This document shows positions 48,738-57,729 of a stretch of DNA of 64,000 nt, one piece after another. The position numbers and the translations under genes are program-made. This stretch comes from Candidatus Zixiibacteriota bacterium (lineage in GTDB: Bacteria > Zixibacteria > MSB-5A5 > GN15 > FEB-12), in the NCBI GenBank assembly GCA_040752815.1, contig JBFMGC010000006.1, positions 25,196 through 89,195 of the forward strand. Direction: 5' to 3'. Numbering within the stretch: position 1 is the stretch's first letter; each line of letters begins with the position of its first letter. Under the pieces are notes generated by a model. That model did not search any database. It had not been told where the DNA came from and saw only the letters and a program-made list of their open reading frames with translations.

Positions 48738-49413
48738 CGGCGGGGTTGGACCACAACGTGCGGTCGGGCGACACTGCCCGACAGACTCGGTGCCCGATCC
48801 CTTGTTGTGTGATCACGCTTCGGTGCCCCACCCCTTGGGGTGGGATGGAAATTGCCCTCGCGAAAAGAGCGATGTCGGGTTTCTCGCACGAATGGTCAAT
48901 GCTCGGAACCCGACCTACAAGACTTGTTGTGTGATCACGCTTCGGTGCCCCACCCCTTGGGGTGGGATGGAAATTGCCCTCGCGAAAAGAGCGATGTCGG
49001 GTTTCTCGCACGAATGGTCAATGCTCGGAACCCGACCTACAAGGCTACAGATGATCGACAGCGAGTGGAAAGGCGTACAGGCAAGAGAATCGTCACAAAA
49101 GTCGACCCGTTACCTTCGAAAGAGAATTAAGATCCATCGGTCATCGCCCCAGTGATCGTCTCGCCTCTTGCCGTTGCAAGTGGCCATGGATGCCCGATTG
49201 GATCGGACATGACGGAGCGGAGTACGCGTGCGTATTCTACCCCAACGTCCAACCAATTCGGGTGGGTAATGGTTATACCAGTCTCAGGCATATCGGCCAA
49301 GCCCGGGTTTTCGACTGCCCGGTGAACGGTCCCGTGGGTTACGCTCCACGAATCGCCGCGGTGTAAAGTGGATTCCCCGGTAAAGCCGGGGAATGCGCAT
49401 GAAGCGCTTTCAG
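48738..49413. other. Repeat-rich gap between convergent genes
   Basis: No gene recognised. Apart from the 122-bp tandem repeat it includes GGTCGGGCGACACTGCCCGAC near 48762 and ATGGATGCCCGATTGGATCGG near 49186 (similar to ATGGGTGCCCGAATACTCGG near 63830). The hairpin ATTCCCCGG-TAAAG-CCGGGGAAT near 49371-49393 could end transcription of the next minus-strand gene. Confidence 0.5.
48801..49043. repeat. Two tandem copies of a 122-bp repeat
   Basis: 48801-48921 and 48923-49043 are identical or nearly so. Each contains the palindrome CCCCACCCCTTGGGGTGGG and an inverted pair GTCGGGTT / AACCCGAC about 25 bases apart. Confidence 0.85.
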
Positions 49414-51321
49414 CTAACGGTCGACGCCCACACCAATCGTGTACCGGCTGATCTTGGTCGTGTCAGACGGTGGGCTGATCCAACGTATGTTGTTGCCGGC
49501 CCAGCTTTCTACGTAGTCGTCCGTCCCGCCGCCATCGACGAATATGCCGACGCAGTTAAGAAACTGCCTAATGCCGGTATCGGTGACATTGGCGCGTCCG
49601 AGGGTCGTGCCGCCATTGGTGTTGTATTTATCGTCGCCGGTGTGATCGTGAAAGATGCCGATACCGGACGCGTTCCCGCCGCCCAGCGACAGATTGGGCG
49701 CAGTATACGTGTCGTTGCCGCCGCGCTCGTTCAGGTAGCCGATCGTAAAGTCGTGACCGGCCCCTATGGCCATATTGTGAGTGGCTGTAAACGTGTCATC
49801 GCCGTCGAAATCATCAAGATAGCCCACTCCGAAATGCGCGCCCGATCCCTGCACATACCAGACGGCGTTATACGCATCGTTGCCGCCCCCGTCTAAGAGC
49901 ATCCCCAGCGCGTGCCAGTAGGCGCACCCCTGCGCGAACAGACCGGCCGAATAAGCGTCGTTACCGGCCAGATCACACAGGATACCGACTCCGCCCGCCC
50001 AACTATGACCGTCGAGATAATCCGCCCGCTTGCCGAAACCGACTCCCTGGGCCTGCGACGAATTGTGTTCCTTGGTTTGCGGCGACGGATTCACCAGGTT
50101 GACGTCATCGGCCACATAACGGTCATCGCCGGTGCTGTTGATGAGCAGCCCGCATCCCCGGGTGTAGCCGAATCCCTGTGATTGTTCCAGGCAAAAGAGC
50201 GAGTCGGCGCCGGTGCTGTCGGAGAGAATCCCCACGCCGAACGCGGCTGCCGCCTGTGTCAATTCGCGCGCTGTATAGATGTCGTCACCGTCGCGGTCGT
50301 AGACAACCCCCACGCCAAATATCGCCGCTCCCTGGGCGACATTGGCGCTTCGATATGTATCGTTTCCGCCCAGGTCGACCAGCACCGACATTCCCAAAAC
50401 AGCTCCGCCGATGCCCGGGACTGTCGTGTCAGGGGAGAGATACTGGTCGTTTCCACTGTAATCAATAATCACCGAGAGCGGGTATTCGTCGGGGTAGCCG
50501 CCGAATTCGTACCGGTCGTTGCCGGCACCGTCGATTATCATCAGCGGCGGCACGTAGTACTGGTAAAGGTCATCGCCGGTCGAGCCGACCACGATCAGCC
50601 CCTGGGCTGTTTTCATCTCGCGGCGGGTCTCCGGAAAGGTGATCGAATCGGCAGCCAGGGCAAAGCGGCGCACTGCCTCGGCGAAATCCTGCGCACCGGC
50701 CAGGAAGTAGTCGAAGTCGACTTTGTCTGCCATTTCGTAGATGAAATCCTGATGTTCGTCTTTCCCGTTGATGAAATAGTCGAAAAGTTTCTGCCGGTGC
50801 TTGAGCTTATTGGCCGGGTCGAGGCCGCGCATGAACAGGAACTTGTCGTCGTCGGCCATGCGGTAAATCAAATCTATACCGTCCTTCAGCCGCTTATATT
50901 CCTCACCGGCAAGGAAGCTCTTGGAGCGGGTAATTGAAGGTATCGGTACGGTGTCGGGATATTTCAGATACGGCTCAAGCGGATCGCCGATCAGGCTTCG
51001 GCGGATAGGATGATCGATCATCGCGCTCGCCCTCGAGAGCAGGCGCGCGATATCGTTAGCCGATGCTCTGAACGTCTCGAGGTTCATACCGCCGTGCTGG
51101 GGCAGCTTAAACGGGTGACGGAAGAATAACGTGAAGTAGCTGAGGCGCCAGGGGTGCCCCTGGAAAGTCTCGACTTCGTCTTCGTCGAAACGAACATCGT
51201 CACGTGTCATTTCCACCTGTGCCAGGGCGGAATCAAACAGTTCGAGGTCGGTTTCCCAGAGTTGGGCCGAGACAGCACCGGCCAGCATAAGTATGCCTAC
51301 AGTCAACGTCAGTGATTTCAC
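49414..51321 (-). CDS. Exported Gly-Asn-Asp repeat protein of unknown function
   Basis: 635 residues from GTG 51321 with AGGAG six bases upstream. The signal peptide MKSLTLTVGILMLAGAVSA is followed by a helical region to about residue 240. The C-terminal 380 residues are tandem repeats of roughly 24-40 residues with the theme D-x-x-GNDxY...QG-x-x-x-GVG-x-L-x-D-x-x-GDDxY, for example VDLGGNDTYRSANVAQGAAI, YDRDGDDIYTARELTQAAAA and LDGGGNDAYNAVWYVQGSGA. The GxD/GND turns resemble calcium-binding RTX or beta-solenoid coils, though the spacing differs from the classical RTX nonapeptide. Ends VGVDR. Probably secreted or surface-exposed; no enzymatic domain is recognised. Confidence 0.8.
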   Translation of the reverse strand: MKSLTLTVGILMLAGAVSAQLWETDLELFDSALAQVEMTRDDVRFDEDEVETFQGHPWRLSYFTLFFRHPFKLPQHGGMNLETFRASANDIARLLSRASAMIDHPIRRSLIGDPLEPYLKYPDTVPIPSITRSKSFLAGEEYKRLKDGIDLIYRMADDDKFLFMRGLDPANKLKHRQKLFDYFINGKDEHQDFIYEMADKVDFDYFLAGAQDFAEAVRRFALAADSITFPETRREMKTAQGLIVVGSTGDDLYQYYVPPLMIIDGAGNDRYEFGGYPDEYPLSVIIDYSGNDQYLSPDTTVPGIGGAVLGMSVLVDLGGNDTYRSANVAQGAAIFGVGVVYDRDGDDIYTARELTQAAAAFGVGILSDSTGADSLFCLEQSQGFGYTRGCGLLINSTGDDRYVADDVNLVNPSPQTKEHNSSQAQGVGFGKRADYLDGHSWAGGVGILCDLAGNDAYSAGLFAQGCAYWHALGMLLDGGGNDAYNAVWYVQGSGAHFGVGYLDDFDGDDTFTATHNMAIGAGHDFTIGYLNERGGNDTYTAPNLSLGGGNASGIGIFHDHTGDDKYNTNGGTTLGRANVTDTGIRQFLNCVGIFVDGGGTDDYVESWAGNNIRWISPPSDTTKISRYTIGVGVDR

Positions 51322-51405
51322 AACAACTCCTATCCGGTTTGATCAACCTGCAAGCAACTGCCGTTTTCACGCCGCGTAAAGCTTTTTCAGTCGGCCCGAG
51401 CCGCC

Positions 51406-51434
51406 TTGACAAAGGAGAGCAGCACGCCTATCAT
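51406..51434 (+). promoter_or_regulatory. Sigma-70-type promoter of glnA
   Basis: TTGACA at 51406-51411 and TATCAT at 51429-51434, separated by 17 bases. It is the clearest consensus-like promoter in the window, 43 bases before the glnA start codon, and suggests steady expression. No sigma-54 -24/-12 element was seen. Confidence 0.75.
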
Positions 51435-51476
51435 GCGCCCGCTTTGGCCCATGCTGATTACCAGAGGTGACGATTG

Positions 51477-52889
51477 ATGAATCTTGATCCATTAGTCAAA
51501 ATGTCGCAGCAACACCAGCTCGAATTTGTTGACTTGAAGTTCTGCGACCTCCTCGGCGGCTGGCACCACCTGACTATTCCCGTGTCGGCGCTCAAGGACG
51601 AGCTTTTTCAGACCGGGGTGGGTGTCGACGGCTCCTCCATGCCGGGGTTTTCGTCGATCGAGCGCGGCGACATGATCATGCTGCCCGATCCGACTACGGC
51701 CTTTGTCGATCCGTTTTTCGAGCGGCCGACTTTGTCTCTGATCGGTGACATTATGCTCTCCGAGGATTCGATTGCGACATATTCCCGCGACCCAAGGCGG
51801 GTGGCGCGCGACGCCGAGCGGCTGCTGGACCGGGTGCTGAAGGGGGTGCAGGCCATTTTGGGTCCTGAGTTCGAGTTTTATATCTTCGACAAGGTGAATT
51901 TCCACCAGGGGCCGGACAGCGCGTTTTACACGCTGGATGCCGCCGAGGCGCCGTGGCAGGCGTCCGACGATCAGGAAAACCTCGGTTTCAAAATACCTTA
52001 CAAGAAAGGGTACCATGCCGCGCCGCCTCAGGACCGGACTTATAACCTCCGAAGCAGCATTTGTTCTTTATTGAAAAGTGTCGGGATCGAACTGAAGTAC
52101 CATCACCATGAGGTCGGTGGCGGGGGACAGCACGAAATCGAAATCAAGTTCGCGCCTCTGCTCGTGATGGGCGACCGGTCGATGCTCGTGAAATACATGG
52201 TCAAGAACGAAGCGTTCCGGCATCACAAGTCGGCGACCTTTATGCCCAAGCCGCTTTTCAACGAACCCGGCTCCGGCCTGCACGTGCATCAATACCTGGC
52301 CAATGATAAAGGTTCGCTGTTTTTCGACGCCAAAGGCCCCGCGCAGTTCTCTGAGCTGGGGCGGTTCTATATCGGGGGGGTGCTGAAGCATGTCGATGCC
52401 CTCCTGGCGTTTTCCAATCCGTCGACCAATTCCTTCAAGCGGCTCGTACCCGGCTTCGAGGCGCCGGTAGCGGGGACCTATTCGGTGGGCAATCGGACCG
52501 CCTGCATCCGCATCCCCGGCTATCAGCGCGATCCCGCCACTATGCGCTTCGAATTCCGCCCCGGCGACGGTACCATGAACCCGTACCTTGGCTACGCTGC
52601 AATGCTGATGGCCGGAATCGACGGGATCAAGCGGAAAATCGACCCCGGCCTGCCGTTCGACCGAAATTTGGATCAACTAACTCCGGAGGAGCTGGCGCAG
52701 ATCCACCAGTTGCCGACTTCGCTCAACAAGGCGCTGGATAGTCTGCAAGTCGACTATGAATTTCTACTGGACGGCGGCGTGTTTACCGAGGATTTGATCG
52801 AGAACTGGCTTCAGATCAAGCGTAAAGAGGTTATGGAGATACGTATCCGCCCGACCCCGTACGAGTTCGAGATGTATTACGGTACGTAG
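51477..52889 (+). CDS. glnA: Glutamine synthetase type I
   Basis: 470 residues from ATG 51477 (AGAGGTGA upstream). It makes glutamine from glutamate, ammonia and ATP; the main ammonia-assimilating enzyme. Active-site landmarks: GVGVDGSSMPGFSSIERGDM, EFEFYIFD, the HHEVGGGGQHEIEIKF metal site, GLHVHQYL, NPSTNSFKRLVPGFEAP and RFEFRPGDGTMNPYLGYAAM. At the position of the adenylylated Tyr of enteric enzymes (NLYDLPPEE) this protein has NLDQLTPEE (about residue 398), so covalent inactivation by GlnE is not expected. It is expressed from its own promoter at 51406-51434. Confidence 0.97.
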   Translation: MNLDPLVKMSQQHQLEFVDLKFCDLLGGWHHLTIPVSALKDELFQTGVGVDGSSMPGFSSIERGDMIMLPDPTTAFVDPFFERPTLSLIGDIMLSEDSIATYSRDPRRVARDAERLLDRVLKGVQAILGPEFEFYIFDKVNFHQGPDSAFYTLDAAEAPWQASDDQENLGFKIPYKKGYHAAPPQDRTYNLRSSICSLLKSVGIELKYHHHEVGGGGQHEIEIKFAPLLVMGDRSMLVKYMVKNEAFRHHKSATFMPKPLFNEPGSGLHVHQYLANDKGSLFFDAKGPAQFSELGRFYIGGVLKHVDALLAFSNPSTNSFKRLVPGFEAPVAGTYSVGNRTACIRIPGYQRDPATMRFEFRPGDGTMNPYLGYAAMLMAGIDGIKRKIDPGLPFDRNLDQLTPEELAQIHQLPTSLNKALDSLQVDYEFLLDGGVFTEDLIENWLQIKRKEVMEIRIRPTPYEFEMYYGT

Positions 52890-53658
52890 GTGTGTTGTTG
52901 CCCACTCCGCCTCCGACCTGGTGGCCCACCCGCTTGCGAGTGGGATTTCCGGGGGAACGTTTAGTTGCTATTGTGGATGGGGCGATGTACCTTTGAGTGT
53001 GGATCGGGTAGAGTTAAGGTTGTTATGTTGGAAAATGTGACGAGACGCAGCAGGGCTGGGGGCTACCGGTGTGGGCTACTTGGCGGAGGTATTCTCGACT
53101 TCGTCGCAAAGAACTAAGCGTCTAACTGTTATAATCGTTTTCGTAGCAACGGTGGGTATTCTGACACCATGTCTAATCTGGCTTGCGAAGCACAGAGATG
53201 ATTTGCCGCTGTGGGTAAGTGTGTTAGTACACTGTACAGCAGGCGCAGTTTTGGTTCTGATCTACTTCTATGCGCGAGCCAAACGTCTAACGCGCAGGAA
53301 GTGATTTTCTTCTGATCCGGCGCGCTCTGGTACCCCACAGCTTGCTGTGGGTAGGCCGGAAGTTCACCAATGACACGAATCGGATAACCGAGCCGGCGGA
53401 CTTGAAGATAGTACGAGGGGCATATCAAAGATTGTAACTACCCACAGCGGAGCTGTGGGCTACCGGATATGTAGCGGAACGTACCCATCAGACAAGAGAC
53501 CCACCCAGAGGGTGGGCCACCAGACCACCAGACGATGGACGAGGCGCACTTCTGAATCTAATCCCACCGCAAGCGGTGGGGCACCCGTGCTCCGATAGTG
53601 AACCACGCCCCCAAATTTGAATTTTGACATCGTTTTCTCTGCGCCGATATATTTCCGC
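52890..53658. repeat. Cluster of CCCAC...GTGGG palindromes
   Basis: Five REP-like hairpins in one gap: CCCACCCGCTTGCGAGTGGG (52925-52944), CCCACAGCTTGCTGTGGG (53334-53351), CCCACAGCGGAGCTGTGGG (53441-53459), CCCACCCAGAGGGTGGG (53500-53516) and CCCACCGCAAGCGGTGGG (53563-53580). Stems differ in inner sequence but keep base pairing. Most are flanked by a short GTAG, GGCC or GGCACC tail. A small possible gene lies at 53071-53304. Confidence 0.75.
53071..53304 (+). CDS. Small two-helix membrane protein (possible)
   Basis: 77 residues from GTG 53071. Two hydrophobic stretches, LTVIIVFVATVGILTPCLIW and LWVSVLVHCTAGAVLVLIYF, are joined by a short KHRDD loop and end with the basic ARAKRLTRRK. That is a plausible small inner-membrane protein. 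No family is recognised. The start overlaps a palindromic-repeat tail (GTGTGGGCTAC), and base use is less G+C-rich than in neighbours, so it could be chance. Confidence 0.4.
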   Translation: MGYLAEVFSTSSQRTKRLTVIIVFVATVGILTPCLIWLAKHRDDLPLWVSVLVHCTAGAVLVLIYFYARAKRLTRRK

Positions 53659-55908
53659 ATGTCATTGAAGCGTCACCGTCCGAATTCTTACGCAGTGCCG
53701 TGTCTGATTCTGACCCTAGTCGCGGTCTTCGCCTCTGGTTCTACCAGTGGCGTGGGGCTGATCGACCAGGCGCTCACCGATCTGCAGGTGCTCTATCTGT
53801 TCGATAACCCCCGGACTATCGACTGGCCCACCCTCTACTACCTGAATGACACTTACGCTTGTCACGTGGATTTGCTTACCGTCACTTCCGGGAACGGGTT
53901 CTACTACCAGACACGAGATGTACCGGATAAGGGCATCGCGGTCCATCGATTCGAAATCAAAACTAACGATCAGTCGCTTCTGGATTCTCTCATCGACGTG
54001 CAATTCAGAAGTCGCCGCCCGGATGTTGTCATAGTTGGTTCTACTGAGCCCGGTTCGCTCGTCCAGCGCCTTGGCGAGCGAATCCTCCGACTGGCGCCTC
54101 AGACCGGCTCAATCTATGCGATTCGGAAAGTGTATAGGGATGTAACCAACGTTGCCGATTCGACTGTCACCGGCCCCGTCGTGACAATTCAGCGTCGCGA
54201 GATGTACGATCGTTTCGCCGATCGAATCAGGCTTGAAGTCTCGCAATTATACGACTGGTTTCAGTCTGAGCCGTTGGCCGAAACCCGTCTGATGCGGTAC
54301 GAGATGATCCGCGAGCATGGCACGAGCGGCAATTCCGGTCCCGACTTTCTCTCCGGCCTGGAGCCGCTGCGCTTGTTGCCGCTTCTGGATACGCTGCTGG
54401 CCGGCGGTGCCGTCAAAGAGTCGTTTGTAAACCGGGCACGCCTGTTTCAGACATTTTTCGACGCCGCCCGCCGCACAGTGGGCGCCAAGCGTGTCGACAA
54501 CGCCATGGCCGGGCATAAGGCGCTCCTGGCTCTTTCAGATCAGATAGCCTCGGAACCGACTCTCAGCGGTCTCCCTGAACTGAAGCCTTATCTCGAAGAC
54601 CTTGCTGCCCGGGCGCAGAAAGCGGTTCTGGGCGAAATTGGCATGAACTGGGAAGGAACGATCCTGCTTCGGGATTCCCCGCACGGCCCGAAACTGAAAT
54701 TCCGAGCATCGCTTTCAGTTTACGGCCCGCAGCCGATTGAACTATCTTACATCCGCTTCCGCCCTTATTGGGATACCACTGAGATCATCCTGGACTCAAT
54801 CTCACGCAAGATCGCTCCGCACCAGTCGTTCGTGCGGGAGTATCTTGTAGATATCGAGCGGACCCGTCTCGAGGCCACGATGCCGGAGTCGCTTGTATTC
54901 GCGGCCGAGGTGGTCTATGGCTCCGTGCCGATGACCGTGTTTTCGTCCATTCCGATCTGGGAGCGGCCTGAGCTACAGATAGAATTCCAGCCCGACTTCT
55001 TCTTCGTGCCGCCGGTGGCCAAGATCGAGGTCGACCGGGTGGTGTCGGCCATGAACTGGAAGGCGGTTATCACCAAGCCTCGGTACTATCACGGCACGGT
55101 GACGCTGAATCTGGAAACGCCGCGCGGCCTTTTTGCCGGCGCCTACAAACAGACCTGGGAGCTGGACAAGGACCGCATCAGCGAGACGGTCCGTATTCCG
55201 TTCTCGGTATCCAACCTGTTCGAGTTGGGCATCCAGCCCCAGACGATTACGCTGGCTGTCGATGGCCGTGTTGTGGCAACAGACACCGCTATTATCCGTA
55301 TCGCGGCGTGCGAAATCGACGACAAGGTGGCAGTCGGCCTGATGCCTGACACGACCGGTATCCTGGAAGACATCCTCCGCATGGCGGGCGCCAACTACCG
55401 TCCGCTGACCGACCGGACTTATCAGACCGGTGATCTCGATGCCTACACGGTGATTTTGGTTGGCTCGGGGGCACTGCGGCAGTTTCCGTCGTTTCGAACC
55501 ATCACCGGCCGCCTTGAGGAATATCTGCGCCATGGTGGTTCGTTGGTGGTCCTGGGGCAGCCGAGCGACTGGCCGGAGGGAGCCCTGCCGGTCTCGTTTG
55601 TGCCGTCGGCGGAGCAGGTTGCCGCCCTCGAACTGCTGAACCGGATACCGGAAGCGCGTCTGTTGAGCGCACCGTACGTTATTTCCGATAACAACTTGCT
55701 GGCCTGGCTGCAGATGCGCCGGAAGGTAGCCGCCGCGGTGGTTTCCCCGGCCGAAGCCGTCTATGTCACTCCGACCGGCGCCACTCTGCTGTCGGTCACC
55801 CGGCTGGACGAGGGGCAGATTATCTTCTGCGGATTGCCGCTGGTCGAGATGATTTCTCAGCTCAATATCGAAGCCATTCACCTGCTGGCGAATATCCTGA
55901 ACTACTGA
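53659..55908 (+). CDS. Large exported protein of unknown function
   Basis: 749 residues from ATG 53659, chosen because MSLKRHRPNSYAVPCLILTL then gives a signal peptide; no ribosome binding site is visible. Residues about 35-170 look like an alpha/beta domain (DLQVLYLFDNPRTIDWPTLY, RRPDVVIVGSTEPGSLVQRL). A helical part follows, then beta-sandwich-like stretches about 340-560. The C-terminal domain reads like a glutamine-amidotransferase-like or flavodoxin-like fold (YTVILVGSGALRQFPSF, LEEYLRHGGSLVVLGQPSDW). In that domain the usual catalytic Cys is not obvious, so it may only bind ligand. No known family named. It precedes the ABC exporter pair by 57 bases in the same direction and may share its transcript. 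Confidence 0.75.
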   Translation: MSLKRHRPNSYAVPCLILTLVAVFASGSTSGVGLIDQALTDLQVLYLFDNPRTIDWPTLYYLNDTYACHVDLLTVTSGNGFYYQTRDVPDKGIAVHRFEIKTNDQSLLDSLIDVQFRSRRPDVVIVGSTEPGSLVQRLGERILRLAPQTGSIYAIRKVYRDVTNVADSTVTGPVVTIQRREMYDRFADRIRLEVSQLYDWFQSEPLAETRLMRYEMIREHGTSGNSGPDFLSGLEPLRLLPLLDTLLAGGAVKESFVNRARLFQTFFDAARRTVGAKRVDNAMAGHKALLALSDQIASEPTLSGLPELKPYLEDLAARAQKAVLGEIGMNWEGTILLRDSPHGPKLKFRASLSVYGPQPIELSYIRFRPYWDTTEIILDSISRKIAPHQSFVREYLVDIERTRLEATMPESLVFAAEVVYGSVPMTVFSSIPIWERPELQIEFQPDFFFVPPVAKIEVDRVVSAMNWKAVITKPRYYHGTVTLNLETPRGLFAGAYKQTWELDKDRISETVRIPFSVSNLFELGIQPQTITLAVDGRVVATDTAIIRIAACEIDDKVAVGLMPDTTGILEDILRMAGANYRPLTDRTYQTGDLDAYTVILVGSGALRQFPSFRTITGRLEEYLRHGGSLVVLGQPSDWPEGALPVSFVPSAEQVAALELLNRIPEARLLSAPYVISDNNLLAWLQMRRKVAAAVVSPAEAVYVTPTGATLLSVTRLDEGQIIFCGLPLVEMISQLNIEAIHLLANILNY

Positions 55909-55965
55909 CCCCACTCGGCGTTATAATAGCTCAGTCTTTGGGATTGAGGTACGGCAGCCGAACGC

Positions 55966-57729
55966 ATGGATAATTCTCCTCAACAGCGCACCAGCGGACG
56001 ATTCGCCACGGTTACCCGGTACATGATCAGGTACCGCTGGTATCTGATTTTCGGCTTCGCCTGCGTGGTCATCTCCAACGCCCTGATGCTGGTCACGCCT
56101 TATGTGACCAAACTGGTGATCGACCGGTTGGAAAACCGGGCGGCGATGTCCGACGTCGGCCTGCTGGTACTGGCGATGATCGGCCTGGCGGTTGTTTCGG
56201 GACTGTTCCGCCTGCTGATTCGTCGGACGATTATCTGGATGTCCCGCCACATGGAATACGACCTTCGCGGGGAGCTGGTCGCTCACCTGCTGAAACTGTC
56301 GCCGTCGTTCTATGACAAGAACCGCACCGGCGATATCATGGCGCGGGCCACCAACGATCTCGAAGCGGTGCGCATGATGGCCGGTCCGGCGGTGATGCAC
56401 ATCGCCAATACGATCGTGATAAGCGCCGGGGCTATCGTGATGATGGTCTACCTCTCGCCTTTATTGACCCTCTATGCCCTGGCGCCGGCGATTGTAATGC
56501 CGATCGCCATGAACCAGCTTGGCAATCTCATCCACCGGAAGTTTCTCAAGATACAGGAGCACTTTTCCTCGATGACCGCGTTCGTGCAGGAGAACCTGGC
56601 GGGCGTGCGGGTGATCAAGGCGTACCGTCAGGAGGAGCAGGAGAACGCCCACTTTGATCGGATGTCCCAGAAGTACTTTCGCCTTAATCTCGATCTGGGC
56701 CGTTACCAGGCTACGTTTTATCCGCTTTTGCAGGTTATCGCCACCGGCCTGATGCTGGTGGTGCTCTTTTTCGGCGGGCGGGCGGTCATTCGCCAGGAGA
56801 TCGAGCTGTCCACGATAGTAGCGTTCTTTTTGTATCTCGGCATGCTGACCTGGCCGCTCATTGCTATCGGCTGGGTGGTGTCGCTCTATCAGCGGGGGAT
56901 GGTATCGCTCGGCCGTATCGACCAGATCCTCCACACGGAGCCGGAAATCCGCAACGGCGACGGCACCCTGTATACCGGCCCGCTGCGGGGGAAAGTGGAG
57001 TTTCGAAAACTGACATTCTCGTACGACGGCAAGCCGGCGCTGAGTGATATCGACCTCGTGGTCGAGCCGGGGCAGACGCTGGGCATTATCGGCCTCACCG
57101 GTTCCGGCAAATCGACGCTAGTCGCGCTCCTGTCCCGCTTGTATCAAGTGCCGCGGGGTCAGTTGTATGTCGATGATATTGACATCAACGACTGGGATCT
57201 GGCCTCACTACGTCGCCAGATCGGGTTCGCGTCGCAGGAGCCGTTTCTGTTTTCGGCCACGGTCGAAGAGAACATCCGCTTCGGCCGCGATCTGGCCGAT
57301 CGCGCCTCGATCGAGCAGGTAGCTCATCTGGCCGCTCTCGCCAAAGACGTTGCCGAGTTCCCCGCGGGCTATGAGACTATGGTCGGCGAGCGCGGGATCA
57401 CCCTGTCGGGCGGGCAGAAGCAGCGAACCGCAATCGCCCGCGCCGTGCTGATAGATCCGGCCATTCTGATTCTTGACGACGTTACCTCATCGGTAGATAC
57501 CGAAACCGAACATGAGATCAACATCCGGGTGCACGCTCATGCCGACAAGTTGACGACATTCGTTGTGTCACACAGGACCTCGTCGGTCAAAGACGCCGAC
57601 CTGATCATATTCATGGAAAACGGGCGGATTGTCGAGCGCGGTAGTCACGAGCACCTGATGGCGCTGGGCGGCCGCTACGCCGACCTGTACCATTCGCAAG
57701 TCCTCGCCGAGGAGCTGGAGAGCCTGTAA
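55966..57729 (+). CDS. ABC exporter half-transporter with degenerate catalytic site
   Basis: 587 residues: six membrane helices (residues about 25-320) fused to an ATPase domain. Walker A GLTGSGKSTL near residue 376, intact signature LSGGQKQR near 479, Walker B ILILDD near 500. The residue after Walker B, normally the catalytic Glu, is Asp (LDDVTSSVD). That is the hallmark of one half of heterodimeric exporters such as TM287/TM288 or BmrCD. The stop overlaps the ATG of the partner gene by one base. Function is export of drugs, lipids or peptides; the substrate is unknown. Confidence 0.94.
   Translation: MDNSPQQRTSGRFATVTRYMIRYRWYLIFGFACVVISNALMLVTPYVTKLVIDRLENRAAMSDVGLLVLAMIGLAVVSGLFRLLIRRTIIWMSRHMEYDLRGELVAHLLKLSPSFYDKNRTGDIMARATNDLEAVRMMAGPAVMHIANTIVISAGAIVMMVYLSPLLTLYALAPAIVMPIAMNQLGNLIHRKFLKIQEHFSSMTAFVQENLAGVRVIKAYRQEEQENAHFDRMSQKYFRLNLDLGRYQATFYPLLQVIATGLMLVVLFFGGRAVIRQEIELSTIVAFFLYLGMLTWPLIAIGWVVSLYQRGMVSLGRIDQILHTEPEIRNGDGTLYTGPLRGKVEFRKLTFSYDGKPALSDIDLVVEPGQTLGIIGLTGSGKSTLVALLSRLYQVPRGQLYVDDIDINDWDLASLRRQIGFASQEPFLFSATVEENIRFGRDLADRASIEQVAHLAALAKDVAEFPAGYETMVGERGITLSGGQKQRTAIARAVLIDPAILILDDVTSSVDTETEHEINIRVHAHADKLTTFVVSHRTSSVKDADLIIFMENGRIVERGSHEHLMALGGRYADLYHSQVLAEELESL

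Noticed and set aside
48801..49043. CRISPR-like array
   Set aside because: Only two 122-bp units directly adjacent to each other, no spacers and no cas genes.
54973..55914. A 313-codon minus-strand frame
   Set aside because: Antisense of the large exported protein; rich in His, Arg and Gln and without any motif.
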